A stretch of 64,000 nt of DNA, taken from the NCBI RefSeq assembly GCF_020740795.1, contig NC_067285.1, forward strand, positions 95,811,152 through 95,875,151, given 5' to 3'. This document shows positions 13,601 to 28,600 of this stretch, piece by piece. The notes below the pieces were generated by a model that searched no databases, had not been told where the DNA came from, and saw nothing but the letters and a program-made list of their open reading frames with translations. This DNA is from Apus apus. Taxonomy: Eukaryota; Chordata; Aves; Apodiformes; Apodidae. Numbering within the stretch: the first letter of the stretch is position 1; the number at the start of each line of letters is the position of its first letter. The translations under genes were made by a program, and so were the position numbers.

Positions 13601-16600
13601 AATCCGTGGATAATTTCTCTGAAGTTAATGCCAACTAGTATTCACTTCCTAGTCAAGTGACTTAGGATTTTGCTTCCGTGATTACAGCAGCAGTGGTGGC
13701 TTTTATATTTAATTTAGTTTTCTGTGGATGATGAGTCAGGCCCAAATCAAATGAATGCAAAGACTCCTCTTAATGTCATTTAGCTCTATTTATTGTTTGT
13801 AATTTGCTCTAGACACAAATTCTACAACAGTTAGTTACTGTCTAACTACATGTTATTAAAACTTAAAGTTCTGCTCACAAGAGGGTGTAATTTATTAGAC
13901 AGGAAGCAAATCCAGGGAAGGGCAGATGTTCCAATGTTCTTTTAAGAAATAAAAAATTGTATCTTGCCTATAGTTGTTTCAGTTTAGCTTTCATATAACA
14001 AGATCCTCTCATTACTTTTTCCATCAAACAAAATAGCTATCTTTGACCAGAAATTTCTTCTCACAGTCAAGCCATCCCTTCACCTTCTCTTGCAGAAACC
14101 AAAGAGATCTGAGCATTAACTGCAAGGAATGTTTTCCAAATGGCAGTATTTTAAATATTTTTATTTAACTGCTATACTGTATTCAAATGCCTTCCAAATG
14201 CTGCAGTTACACAACACCACACCACAAAGTCATTACTGTCTCATGGAGAGGTGGTGTAAAGCATTTACAATACCCTGTTTTACTGAGAAGTGGGGTTTTT
14301 TTGCTGGAAGAAATGAGAAGTGAGAAAGCAAGAAGACTACTATGCTATATAGAATAAGAAAGTGGAAACTGAGAAAAACAACCTAACAGAATATCAATAG
14401 CAAGTATCTTCTGTCTTCCTTCAATTCTGAAATGCAGCCTGTGCAGCCCAATGGACAACAATTTATCTTTTCAGGTCCCTGTATTTTTAGATAATCACCT
14501 GATCCTACTCAAGTAGAATATGCTAAATTACACTTAAGATTTCCTGAAGTAATACATCAGAATTCTCATTTTTGTGAATGTAATCCAGTGCCTTAACTTT
14601 AAGAACTGCCCTATGTTCAAGAAGGTACACTGTATTGCAAAAAATCACCATGTTTCTGAGTGCAAAAATTTCAAAGAAGATCAATAAAAACTATTATTAT
14701 TAACTCAAACAACATGGGTTCTCCAGAGGTAGAAGAGTATCTCAGCTTCCTTTGAAGACAGATAGTTTAATTAACATTATGTCCCTCTGGCAACTGATAC
14801 CTTTCCTACTCCTCTTGTGGACAAGCAGCTGCTGGAGCCAAGCAGACCCACACCAACACAGAACTGGCTACTCCCCAGGCACAAATACAGGCTGGGGGGA
14901 GAATGGCTAGAGAGCAGTCCCAAGGAAAAGGACCTGGGGATGGTAGTAGGTAAGAAGCTCGACACAAGCCGCCAGTGTGTGCTCACAGCCCAGAGAGCAA
15001 CTGCATCCTGGGCTGCATCAAAACAAGTATGGCCAGCAGGGCCAGGGAGGGGATCCTGCCCCTCTGCTCTGGTGAGGCCACGCCTGAAGTACTGTGTACA
15101 GCTCTCAAGCCCTCATCACAGGAAAGGCATGGAGCTGTTGGAGAGAGTCCAGAGAAGGGCCAGCAAGATGATCAAAGGCCTGGAGCACCTTTCCTATGAA
15201 GAAAGGCTGAGAAAATTTGGGCTATTCAGCCTGGAGAAGAGAAGGCTCCAGGGAGACATTATAGCGGCCTTCCAGTACCTGAGGGGAGCCTACAGAAAAG
15301 CTGGGGAGGGGCTTTTCACCAAAGAAGATAGTGATAGGACAAGGGGTAATGGTTTTAAACTGAAAGAGGGTAGATTTAGGTTAGACATCAGGAAGAAACT
15401 CTTCACTATGAGGGTAGGAAGGTGCTGGAATAGGTTGCCCAGGGATGCTGTGGTCGCCTCCTTCATGGAAGTGTTTAAGGCCAGGCTGGATGAGGCTTGT
15501 GCAGCCTGGTCTAGTGTGAGGTGTCCCTGCTCATAGCAGGGAGGTTGGAACCTGATGATCTTTAAGGTCCCTTCCAACCTTAACCTTCTATGATTCTGTC
15601 TGGAGTAACAGTGTCTGTCTGTCCAAGCAACTACTACATGTGGCGAAGTCCTACTTTCCTGGACATGGCTAAACATCTGTCTGCCGATAGGAAGCAGTGA
15701 ATTGATTCCTATTTTGATTTGCTGCCATACGTAGCTTTTGCTTTACTTATTAAATTGCCTTTAATTGTCTTTTTCACAAGTTTCTAACTTTTACCCTTCC
15801 GATTCTCTCCTCTATTCCATTAGGGGGAGTGAGGGAGCAGCTGAGAGGCCTACCAGGGTTAACCCACCCCAGAGGATACAAAATACTCTGAAATAGAGCC
15901 ATGAAATTTTTAAACTAGTAAAGACATGACTTTGCTTACTCATTTCTAAAGTATTAGAAAAGCAGTCCTTTCCACATACCACATCGAGCTAAAAATATCG
16001 GTTGCCATAAGTATTGTATACACTTTTATAAAATAATAACCAATAAAACTGGTTTAGACAAACGTACAGGCAGATACACCTCTGTGGTTTTTGCATTAGC
16101 AAACTGATGGGTGATTATTTTCAGGCAGAAAATTGTGGCATTGCATTTCACATCACAGCATAAAAATTGTTTAATACAATCTTTGTCCCCAAATGCTAAA
16201 AAATGAAACCCAGCACAGCAAGGCATACTGGAATACATGACAATACGACTGAAAAATTATCACAATTTGTTGAATATCTTGTAAAAGAACACTGCAATAC
16301 ATTTCTAGGCACAGCTGAGTTTAATACAATTTTATTGTTATCTCAGATATTTGGTTAGATCATATTCTGGAAGGTTTTATATACATATATATTTTTTAAT
16401 GTGGATTTAAAAAATTGATTCCAAATGGCACATATTAGTAAAAAACTAAAACTAGTTAAGCAAACATATTTTTTTATTGACACCAAAAATCCTCATTTAA
16501 TCTTTTATAGTCTAGTTTCTCTTATTCTTCTTCAATATGCCTTAACCTCCCTAGCTCTATACTTTTCATTTTCCTTTCACATTTCTAAGAACTAAATACA

Positions 16601-19600
16601 TTTTTCTTCCTGAAGAGCTCACTATCTCTGCAGCCTGTTGTCTTCCATTGCAAAATTGCCTGCCAGTGTCACTTCACAACAATATTTTTGTAACCCTAAG
16701 TGAAATGACTTATAGCCACATTTGTTCTTCTTCCCAACAAAATCAAACTCTCTTCCTTGACGTATTTCACTGTATTTTACAATATTCACCTACCTGCCAC
16801 TATATACTACTTCTTTCATGGACAGAGTATTACTTGAGCATTTCTTGTATGTATGTAAAATGTCACATATATACAACACTATTATTAATTTCAATACAAT
16901 TACAAATTTGTGTTTCTCCTAAAGTATAAAACCTAGAAATTGTACAGTAACATTATAAAGAATCTCAAATAGTCTAATCAATGATCTGATATGATTGGCA
17001 AAATTGGTAACAACTAACCTGTGCCTTCCTCATATAAGCTAATGGTTCTTTCATATGCTCAGGTGGTGCTGCAGGATGACAGGGCGAAGGAAACCTTGAA
17101 GAAAACATAGCATATTTAAAATATTCAGATTTTTATTTTGCTTAATTAATTCTGTATTTGTAAACCTAAATATAACCTCTTTCACGACAGCACTAGCAAA
17201 ACCACTGTGCATGTTGAGCAAGAAATAAAAATAAATATTACTTTTAGAAGTATTTCTTCCTCATCCTTGCCTATGGATGCAAATAGTATAAAGATAAGGA
17301 TTAATAACATTTCTGCATTAATTATTATATTTAAAATAATACTTCCTCATAATTTCACATATTTATAAAATAAACTAATTCTGCAAATACATCAGGTATT
17401 TTAGAAGTATGTCCTTTTCACATCATGTCATCCTTATGACTCCCTGGAATTTTCACTATCCAGGATATACATTTTTTAAATAGACAAAATATTTTTTGGA
17501 GAATATCCTTTTAAAAATCAATAGCGAGTAAGTACATGTCCAAAGCAACTAGAAGTTTGTGGTGTTGACTTAAGCAAAGCTGAAAATCCATTCATAAAAT
17601 GCAATATGCCAAAATAAAAAAGCTGGAAAAAAATATGTAAAAAACCAAAACAAAACACTAAGTTGTCTTCCACCAGTGCAGATTATTTCCAATGAGTTAC
17701 TGCCAAACATTTCATCCAGCTTAATTTTAACTGTCTCAAATGTTTTTCAGGAAAAAAAAAATACACAAAGTTTTTCTTACAGTTAGCCTGAATTTTCATT
17801 TGTTTATATGTATACAATCAGTTCCTATAATCTGATTTTGGAGAAACCCTCCCCAAATTTCTTCCCATTTTTAACCGGTAAGGTCATTCTTCTACTTGCC
17901 ACTAATTTGTTCTGGAGAACTCTCTGCCTCTGTGCAAAATGGAATAAATTCTAAGAGATTTCAGTAATGATCCTTCTTGGCTTTTCCACAATGCTCACAA
18001 AATCATAGCATTCTTAGCTTAGTTTCAATTTTCCAGGGCTAATTGCATTGTTGTTTGCAGCTGATTTCCGTGAACTCAAAGGAAGCATAAGCATTAGTCC
18101 AGAAGTCAGGTAAATATTTTGCCCTTGAAAGACATAATGAAGATGTGTCCTTACTAACAGACACATTTCAAGCACTTTGCTGAATTGAGTCCCTCATACT
18201 AGAAAGACACAATGTTCAAAAATGACAACACTAATAAGCTTATTTAAACTAGTGCAAATAGATTTGCATACACAATTCTTGTTATACAGTTGCAATTATG
18301 CTTATACCTGTTACAAAATTCACTTTTACACCTTCCCAGAATATAAAGGCAACTTATGTTTCCCAGAAGTCTAATCCAAATTCGCTGAACAATAATAAAA
18401 ATGTAATTTCACAAATTTCATTGTGCTTATAACAATATCCGAAGCATGATGAGCACTGATCGGGTAAGTCTAGAGATCCAGTGTCATCATAAATAACTGA
18501 AAAGAATGAAAATTTATTTGCAGCAACTACCTCAGCTACACAAGAATTTTGACTGTTGGTACCTTTGGAAGTAAAACAGCAAAGAAATTACTAAAATAAC
18601 TAAAAAATGTGGTGATATTTGTTTCCCTCATTCTTTACAACGTATTTGAGTCCAATATTCTTACCAGAATGAAAAAGAAATAACAGCACTTAAAAATTTA
18701 AATGAAGCAGGCACCCTCGGTATGACAAGTCTTGCAGATAATGGTAACATATCCTACACCTATATATACAAATGAGTCAAAAGTAAATAATGTGAGTAGA
18801 ACTTATTAAATAAAAATACTAAATAAACTCACACATTGAGCTCACTATAAACAGCATTCTGAAGCTTCTTTTCCCAACCTGTTAAAATAAAAAACATCCA
18901 GAGGACAACTTTAGAAATGAGTACTAACGGAACATGAATCAGAAGTTACTTTACAGTACTAAAATTTTCTCTCCTCTATCAATTCATGTCTACCTACCAG
19001 ACAGACAGGAAGAGATGAAGAAACCCTAACCCAATTAAGGTAGGGAAAACTGCAAGTTGAGACCCATATAAAGGTTGAATATCCTTTATTTCCATCTACT
19101 GTTCAAATAAATACAACACAGCTTTGGTTAAATAATTATATGCTATATTTCAAAGCCATAATTTTATTAAAACAACTATAAATATTAATACACAGCAGTG
19201 CTGATTACTACAGATCTTACATCACTTATCATCAAACCTTCACATTATAGTTACACCGCCTACAGCTTCTAGTGGAAACTGGAAATTTAATTAAGGGCAA
19301 CATTTTCAAGAGTACCTGCATGAATGATAATTTCCATTTTCAGAAGTGAATGAACTCTTACATAATTCAGAACTTTCAAAAAAATCACCAGTAATTATAA
19401 ATAATTATAAAATAATTTCTTTGCATAATAAGTTTTTCAAAATGCTGCTGGAATCCAACAACTTTTTCCTTCTTAATTTTCTTGATTTCATTTAATAATC
19501 TGGAATCACTGAATATCTACTTCTGGGTACTGTCAGTGACAAGATACCAAGGTGCACAAACTATTCTCACCATGTATGTCACATATATTCTTATGTATAT

Positions 19601-22600
19601 CTATACTATCCACAAATGTATCAATGAAGTACTACAAACCTGACGTCTTTAGAAAATCTTTAATATCTTCTTTTAGTGATTCCAGCTTAATTTCTGGTTT
19701 GTGTAGGCTAACCTAATATGAAAAATAATAAATAAATAAATAAATAAGCATCAAGCAAACACTAAGAAGAAAGAAAATTGTTTTTTAAGTCATGAAAGCA
19801 GAATCATACATGTTTAAGTTTACACACAAAGCAAACTGCTTCCTACTAACTTGACAATGGTAATTGCAGCCAATAAAATCAGTCAACTTTTTCATCACTC
19901 AATGTCTTTGCTTTTACATTACTGTTAAAAGCTGTATGTGGGAAAGGAGAGAGGAGGAAAAGGGAGCATCCAGTGACAGATACACTTAATATTCTGAACA
20001 AGCATCCCACATACTTAGCGTAAATGCTAGACTCTACACATTAAAGGATTGGTCATAAGGTGCACAAGTAAAAAACTAGACACCATTCACTGCGTTCTTC
20101 ATTAAACAATTAAGCTGAAAATGTTACCTGACTTCTCAACATCCCACAGCTCACCCCTTTCAGATAAGAAATGACACCTTCAAACCTTCAAAAAAACCCA
20201 CATGGCCCAAACATGCCCCACTGCAGCTGTGACTACCCAGGTATATACAGACTCTTAGAACAAAATGCACTTACACAGACCATTAAGGCACCAACCAGTT
20301 TTTACAACCGTACCACAATACCACTCAAATGCTGCTGCAGGTTTTCTCCTCTGTCTTCTACAGCTACACCAAGAGGAGAAAACAGACTGGAAAGGTCCAA
20401 AAGGATAACAATCAGAAACTCTGGAGTTTCTGTGCAGTGACTTCTAATACACATTTTCATAAACATGGAGTGTGGCAATAATTGATTAACACCAGAGGAT
20501 AAAGCTAGAGGTTTAGAAAAGAATAGCAATGCTAGTTGCTAACTCAAACCACTGGGCGATCTGTAACTTACTCCGCTGTCATGACAGCTCAAGGCATATG
20601 TTGGAAGCATATGGCCACATCACCTACCTAAGTAATGTGAGATATCTCCTACCAAAAGCTATTCAGAAATATGCTATAGGCAGATCAGCTGCAGTAAGTC
20701 ATGCTGCTATTAAAAATATGTTTCACCAGCTTGTACAGCTTGTCAGCTCTAACAGCACTGATGACAGCATGGTATGCTTCAGGTCCATTACACAAAACTT
20801 ACCAACTCCACAATCCTACCATTTGCTTTACAGTTGATACACAAAAAAGGGTATTTGCTGTGCTGCACAGCTTGCTGGAAAAAATGGTCTGGATCAATTC
20901 ATAATGTACAATTTTCCCTAGTTGAAAGGGGAAATGGCCAACAATACAGATTGATAGCATCAGCATTTCTGCTCTTGTGCCTTACTGTCTCTTAGAAGTT
21001 GTTGTGCACACTTTTGTAAATGATCACCTTTGTCTTCTGGGTTAAATACAGCTAATTTTAATCCCAACGTCCATGGGCTGTTTACCTGTGGAGCCTGGTA
21101 CGCGTGCTTCAAAATCCTTTTTAGATATGTAAAAAAAAACCCTCAGAAATACAATTCATTGACAGATGACTAATCGTAACAACAACAAAAAACTTTACAA
21201 TCTACTAAAAACTGGGTGTATTGTCTTGACACTGTAAATAGAGCAAGAAGTGACAAAAGTGCAAACAGGCGAACAGTATTTGAATTCTCTGCTGTTCACA
21301 CACATGCAAAATCTGTGAGGCTTTAGCTCATTAAGGAAGGTCTGACACTCATACTGGCAATTCTTTGATTCTTTTGTTTGTTTGTTTGGGTTTTTTTGGG
21401 GGGTGGGTTTTTTGTGGTGGTTTTGGTTGTGGTGGTTTTTTGGTGGTTTCCTGGAAATTCTGGGAATTACTAGGGCATACTGAATTAGAGACGATAAAGA
21501 AGTTCAGTCAACAGAGATGACTTCCCGTTTTCCCCGTCAGCCCAAAAGATACAAAAGGGAACTTTCTTGTGAACACTCTTTTGTATGCAGCAGGGTGGCA
21601 GTCCAAAAAGAAGCACAACAGCATTTTGGGGAAAACTTTATCTGGGGATTGCATTAGTGATCTCCACTAGTTGCCTTTACTGCCATTTACTCAGTCAAGT
21701 TCAGTTAACATTACTCCAAGTCCTGCTGCAGCTGCAGCAAATATTCCTATGCTAATCTTAAATTTACCAAAACTTTTACTTTTAGCCTGTTTCCTGTGTC
21801 CTTTTCAAAATGCCCCACTGAGAGACATTTTAGTGTAAGAAACATGAAAATTCTCCCCCAAATTATAGGGGCACTTGTGTCCCCCGCTCAAGTCATTTGA
21901 GATGCAATAGCCAAAGCTTCCTCCCATTTCCACTTTTCCTTTTGTTTACTTCTGCGTTATGGTTGATAGATTCCTACAGTGCTATGCAGAGCTAAAGTCA
22001 CAGTAACTGTTACTGACTCATGCATACCTTGCCAATCAGTTCTCAAATCAGAAATCAGATACCTGAAAGGTGAGGATCTGGCAGACAGTCCAGTTAGTAG
22101 CTGCAGCCAGTTCTAACAGAGAACATACCCTAGCTCTGTGCAATATAACCAAACAAGAAAAGACTTACATTGGTAGGCAAAGGAACTCCCTTCAGAATTG
22201 TTTAGCCATAACTTAACAGAACGGTACATCTTCAGAATTTACATGGGTGTTTACAGGCACTAAACTGAGGAGTCACAGAGACTTAGGAGAGCTGATGTCC
22301 AGTGTTCCCAAATTGCTAGACCAGGGCTCCCACATACTTTTATTTTCCCTTTGGACTAACTGGTCTAAATTATTTTTGCATTGTACTATACTGCGAAACA
22401 CAGGTAGGTATTTTGGTAGAGTTTGTTTGTTGTGAACTGCTTGATAGAATATATTGCCTAAGTGTATTTTGCATTTTCATCCACTATGGTTTTTCGGTAG
22501 AAGGAAAAACATGTTGACATGATTTACACAAAAAGCATTACTGTGATTTGCACTGATAAAAATGCCTGGCGAAGGTTTATTGGGAAAAAAAACACTTTGA

Positions 22601-25600
22601 TGAAATTTGTACCGATGAACTGAATTAATTTCCTGCATGATCAAAACACAGAATATACCAAGGTAGAACTACAGGCTCTCCAATTTCAATAGACATATCT
22701 TGATGAATAAGCATCTTCCGTTTTTAAAAACAAATCTGGTACTATCAGGAGGCTATCACAAGCAGGGTAAAGGAGAGTGAGCAATATAAAGGAACAACCT
22801 GTGAAGGAAAAAAATATCAGCCAGACCAGGGAAGAAACCACACTATTCAGAGGCTCAGTCAGGCCAAGACTGAGTCCTGAAAGGAGAGGAGACAGGGATG
22901 AATGCACCATAATTCAGAGAGGAATAACCAATGATTTTGAATAAAACTTAATGCCTAGCAATGTCTGTTCCAGTATAACTGGCATTGTGCATATTCTTAT
23001 ACATAAGGCATCAGGGTTCAGCTGTCGGGTATCCACATTTATCTACAGTCTTGGTCAGCTTCTTTTAAATCAAGAAGCAATTGGCTGTTAAGACATTCCT
23101 TCACCAAACAAGCTATCGTTTCAGCATTTGTTGACACCCTCTTGTCCTTCAGCTGTACTGAAAAGACAGTTCCAAAATTTTGCCAGACCTTCTGAAAGGA
23201 GGCTGAATTACCACAAGGAATCCTTCATATGTATGTTCTCTGCCTTTGACTTTAGTAAGGTATTCTGCTGAGATGTGGGCAGTCACTATCACAAGTGATA
23301 CTCTGAGTGAATTACATTTTCTGTACTTCCATGGCAAGACAAGAAAATCCAGACACTCAACATTGATCTGATTGAAAGCAAGCAAAGGAATAGCACAGGC
23401 CTGGTTGGAAAAAGTTGGTAGGTGTAGTAAATTGATTTGAAGAGCAAGTGAACACAAAGAGACAATTCTATTTTCAAATTAGCCTCTAAATGGCATTCAG
23501 TCATCATGACTGGAGCAGCATTGATCATGCAAGAGGACAGGTGGGCCATCAAGGCACAGCACTCAAAGTAGTATAGGAAAATACCTAGAGGAACAGGAAC
23601 ATACTACAATGAGGAGGTTTGGCAGAATGAAGTATTCCAGCATAACTCCAGTGTTAAACTATTTCTTTTCTCCACTAGAATAAACACTGGAGAGAAGTGA
23701 TTCAATGATACTGAAATGTGGAACCATATCAAGTGAACACATATTTATATCCTGCTGCAAACTATTCTGCAAATAACTTTACACAATCTAAATATTTTTA
23801 CAGAATATCAACCATAACTTCTCTTCAAAGCCTTTTTGGTTTAGACAAGTATGTACACTCTCAGAACATTTATTACTGTTCATTATGATTTTGCACAAGT
23901 GCACAATGTTTTTAGCTTTTATTGCTATTACTTCCCAAATTACAACAAAGTACACTACCCTAAATAAGTTCAAATTTAGCAGAAGTGAATTGAATTAAAG
24001 AAAATAAATATTAACAATATTCACCTCTTCTCACATACTCATAACTAAATTTTATCAGGATCAACCTGTCTTGTTAAAAACCACTTCAGGTATTACCATA
24101 ACAATTTCAATGTAAACTCTCTAAACACTTACAATCCTACAAATTTAAGGGAGTGATTTTGGTTTTGGTTTATACATTTCTGTAGCAGAAGGAAGAACCA
24201 TTCTGAGCATAAATAAACAAATTTAATTGAGTATAAAACCTTGATTACATCAACAATTTTCCAACCCTTGTACATTTCTACAGTAATTCCAAGAGGAAAA
24301 GTATTGCGAACTTTCTTAAAAAAGTGAAAGTGACCTAGTAGTTGAAACAAGAGAGCTTCAATTAGCTACATCCAGTAATAAACAGTTCTAATATTATGTT
24401 CTTCCAAAATATGTGCAGGATACATTTATAATAATCTGATTTTTATTTTTAATATATTTTCTAGGTTTTATTTGAATATAAAATTAGTGCTGCAAATAAA
24501 ACACACACTCTCTTCAACATATTCAGAATTGCATTCAATTTAAAATTCACTATACTGCAAATGTTACTGCTGAACCATTTAAACCAAAGTATAAGCTCTA
24601 TCAGGAGGGGATAGTAAGACCTTTGTGAAATACAATACAGGAAAAGTAATAGTTAATTACCTATGATGACTCATTTATGCTCACATTTGTTTGCTAAGTT
24701 TTATTAAATAAATGCGGCATCATTTCACAGAAACATTCTCCTTAATTTGACAGTTTACTTAAGTAGGGATCAGTCTCAATTTATTTTTTTAACTGTTGAA
24801 GAAAAATGTTATGAAAATAATATCCTCAGATTTCTTGCAGACCGTTCACTGTGGTCATAAATGATTCTAAGGTGTTTATGTGAACTCCTTTTAGAAGAAC
24901 ACAGACAGGCAATAGCCCACTAGCACCATCCCTAGTGCTCCCAAAGCATGCTCCTCTACCTCTTTGCCACTTTTAAAGTTTTGTAAAGACTGTTACCTCT
25001 CACTTATAAATCTTTTCTTTAAACCCTTCTGATACTAGTCTCCTCAAAGAGTGACAGCAGAGTCCTCTCCTCTGGAAAGTCATTCTGACCATGATATATC
25101 CTAGCAGATCTCCACTCCACATCTTGTTCATACATTCAGGTACCTCCTAAAATAACTTCTCGCTCTTAAACTTAATAATCAATTGTCAGAGCGAGCAGGT
25201 CAGGATTATTCTTACACTCAAATTACCACTTTTAGCTTATTTTAACAGCAATTATCCTGTTTTTCTACCAGTTCTCCTTTGAGTTGTCCCACTACAGCCA
25301 TACCTAGAAAATACAAATCTGAGAACATCTACACGGAAAAAGCCTGGAGGGATTCTCTGTATTGTGAGTCTGTCTTGTTAAATTAAAAGTATAATTTAGA
25401 ACTTTTATATTTAATTTTATTTTCACATCTTGTTTTAGAAAAGTTATTTAGGAATAAACTACTGAAGCTTTAGTTTGGTTTGGCTTTGCCTTTTTTTTTT
25501 TTTTTTTTTAACATTCCTTGTTATTTGCTGCTAGTTACCAGAGGTTCCAGGCACCTCAGAGTCAGACTGATTCCTATTAGAGGTTTGTGGAGGACAAAAA

Positions 25601-28600
25601 ATTAAGATTGATTAATCTTAATTAATTAATAAAGCCTGGCTTCCCTCAAAGATGAAGAAAAACAGAGTTCTTGAACTGTCTGCAAATGAAAATGTGTTTA
25701 AAAGGCAGCAATTTTTCATGTCAGAATTCTTCAATTTTTACTTAGTTCACCAACAGATTTTCCCTAAAACAAAATTTTAGCAAGATTCTACAAAAAACCT
25801 CCTTGTTTTAAAATGGCTTTTTGTGATTGAAGATGTCCATGTCTCGGTTTTTCTATCCATGTCTTATTTTTACTTCAAAAACATCTACATTTCAGAGAGG
25901 GAAGAGACAAATTAAGACAAAAGCAAACAAATTTGGTTACAAAGTTGCATCTGAGAAACAAGATCAGATTTCTCCTCTGACATCACCCCAGCAGCAATTC
26001 TACTTGTTGAAAAGCTAGTATCTAATATTTTGGCTCCTTGTAACTGTTACTCTTTCATTTCAAAAACACTACAAAATATGCCGAGAAGAAATTACAAAGT
26101 GACAGTCACATTTACACTCCTTCCTGCATTAATCTCTTTGTATTAACAGCAGGCACAGTATCAAGATACCAAAACTCAACCTACAAAATCAAAGTAATGT
26201 TTATTTTCCTAGTTGTAATAGGCATATGACCCTACCTCTACTTCAGTCCTTGTGACAAAAATGTGATTATTTTCGTACTCCCAGAGCTAAAGCTGTGACA
26301 GCAAAAGATTTGTTGCCCATGCCAAACTTACTCCAAAGAGATTGTGTATCACAGTCCTTGACACGAGCTCAGGCTCTCAGCGACAGCCACGCATAGCGCT
26401 GGTGTGATCAGTTTATAACCACAGGGCTGCTCTCTCAACCCTCACAAATAATGTCAGGATATTGTGTTTTCCCCAAAATTCTATTTATTAATGAAAGAAA
26501 CTGTTCAGTTTGAGCTCTCCTTCCCAGAAATAAGAGATGAATTTACAGAAGTGAGTTTTTGTTAACAGTTAAAACACTGTTTGTGAGACTTACATGAAGT
26601 CTCAAAAATTTCAGGCAGTATTATAATGCACCTTATGATCCATTCTGACTCTCCTGTTTTCAGACAGTTAATATTTTTGAGAAAGGAGTATCAACAATAT
26701 AATTTTCTACACTGGCAGATAAACAGCAATCTTTGTAAGGGTAAAATATAACTGTAGCATAAATATCCAAAACAATCTCCTCAAGTGATTTCTCAAAATA
26801 TAGTATGCTTCCCAAAAATAGCTTACAAATAATTTGAAAAGAAACCACTTATAGATCAATACTACAACCAGTGCAGAATAAGCATTGCTCAGAAACTGAC
26901 TTAACCAACAGACAAAAAACCCATCACATCCTATCAAGAAACTGGTGTTCAGGTGTCATGCACAGCAATAGCAAAGGTTTCACATTTGATAAAGAAACCA
27001 GAGAAATAAGCAATGAGAGGAAAATCAGGCATTAATTTAATACAAAGAGTAGCCAAGTTCAGAAACTGTCAGAACTCTGTACAGTGCTATGGGATGGAGC
27101 AAAGATGAGAAACTGACTGATAGGGCCTTTGCATATAGTAATAATATGACTACACAAGCATGATGAATAAAACAAGTCTATGCTGTACAGGAAAGAACAT
27201 AAATGGATGCAAGGTCAATCAGAAAATTCAAGATCAAGGAGAACATACAGTTTGCTGTCAAACAAGGTGTATATTTAGCCCTATTAATTTAAACTATAAG
27301 CTCCAAAAGATGATCCTTTATATTGAAAAAGCCTCTGGTCAATATAAATAAAAACCTTCCAGTATTTCAGATCACTACAATGACCTATACGTCCAATTTA
27401 ATTTTCTATTGCAAGTTCAATCAACCTGAGTATTTGTTGCCCTGTTTCTTTCCCCTTAGCACTTCACATGACTGGAAAAATAATCTGACCTATATATATG
27501 CACATGTATTTTCTTCTCCAATAAACTTGTAAAATACTGTTCTGCAAAGCTATCATGACAGATTTGGCTATGGTCATTACAACATGTTTTATTTATTTTA
27601 CCTTTATGCTTTAATTATGCAGTGTTTCTGCTTGTATTGAGTAAATTGATATGCTACAGTCAGGGAGGGATTTAGGTATTTAACTGCCCTTTCAGACATC
27701 AGACACCACCATGGAAGGGCACTGATAAGGCCCTCAGTGTGCACCTGTACAAAATGCACATACAAACCAATCATCTACCAACACCATTTATACACCCCAC
27801 CAAGTCCTGAAAACACCAAGCTTCCTGATGTTTCAAAATGAACATACAAAGTATCAAATGACTGTGAAATCAGGCCTCACGGGAGACAGAGACAAAAGAA
27901 CGAATGCAAAGTTGAGTACATCCAGGTTTTATGATAACCAGTAATGCAGTTGTTAAGAGAGTACTGTTCTGAAAATCCACCACTGCCTTTATTGAGGATG
28001 AGGTTTTGAATTTGGCTCTCCACACCTCAATTCCAGCTATCCACTTGGAATGCTGAATTCCCCAACACTAAGCAGAACCCAAAATCTATAGTCCTTTATA
28101 ATTCCAGCCCCCTTTAAGTCGGGCACATTTGATTACCCACATATTTAGAGGGAAGCCAGTCAACAGGAGTAAAGCAGGCATACATTTAAAAAAGCTTTTA
28201 GAGACCAAATCAGCAGATTTAAAACCAAAACAAACTGAAAAAAAACAGAAAAGGCATGCAGTGGTGCCACTTGCTATGGAAATCTCTAGAGATATTCAGA
28301 GAAGAATATCATGTTTCACTACAAAATCTAACAAAACAAAGGCAGATAATGGACATTATATCCTAAAAAAAATTAACTGTACCATTTTAAGCACTGTTGG
28401 CAAAAAAAAATCCCAAACAAACAAAAAGACCCAAATCCACCGATTTTATAAAATCCAACCCAAAATATTTCAGTAATGCACAATAATCCCTATAGCACCA
28501 CTACTATGATATTATGGTCTTGAACACTGACACAATCTTAATCTGAAATATCCTAAATAAAGTTCGGCTAAAATATGAAAATCTGGTTTTGCGCATAGAT

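Noticed and set aside
20171..20995. Several overlapping plus-strand frames in TBC1D19 intron 1
   Set aside because: Low-complexity-free but unrecognised, in different frames with no motif. They are probably chance frames in locally less AT-rich DNA.
28129..28476. 115-codon Lys-rich plus-strand frame
   Set aside because: It is an A-rich stretch, and the lysine runs reflect base composition.
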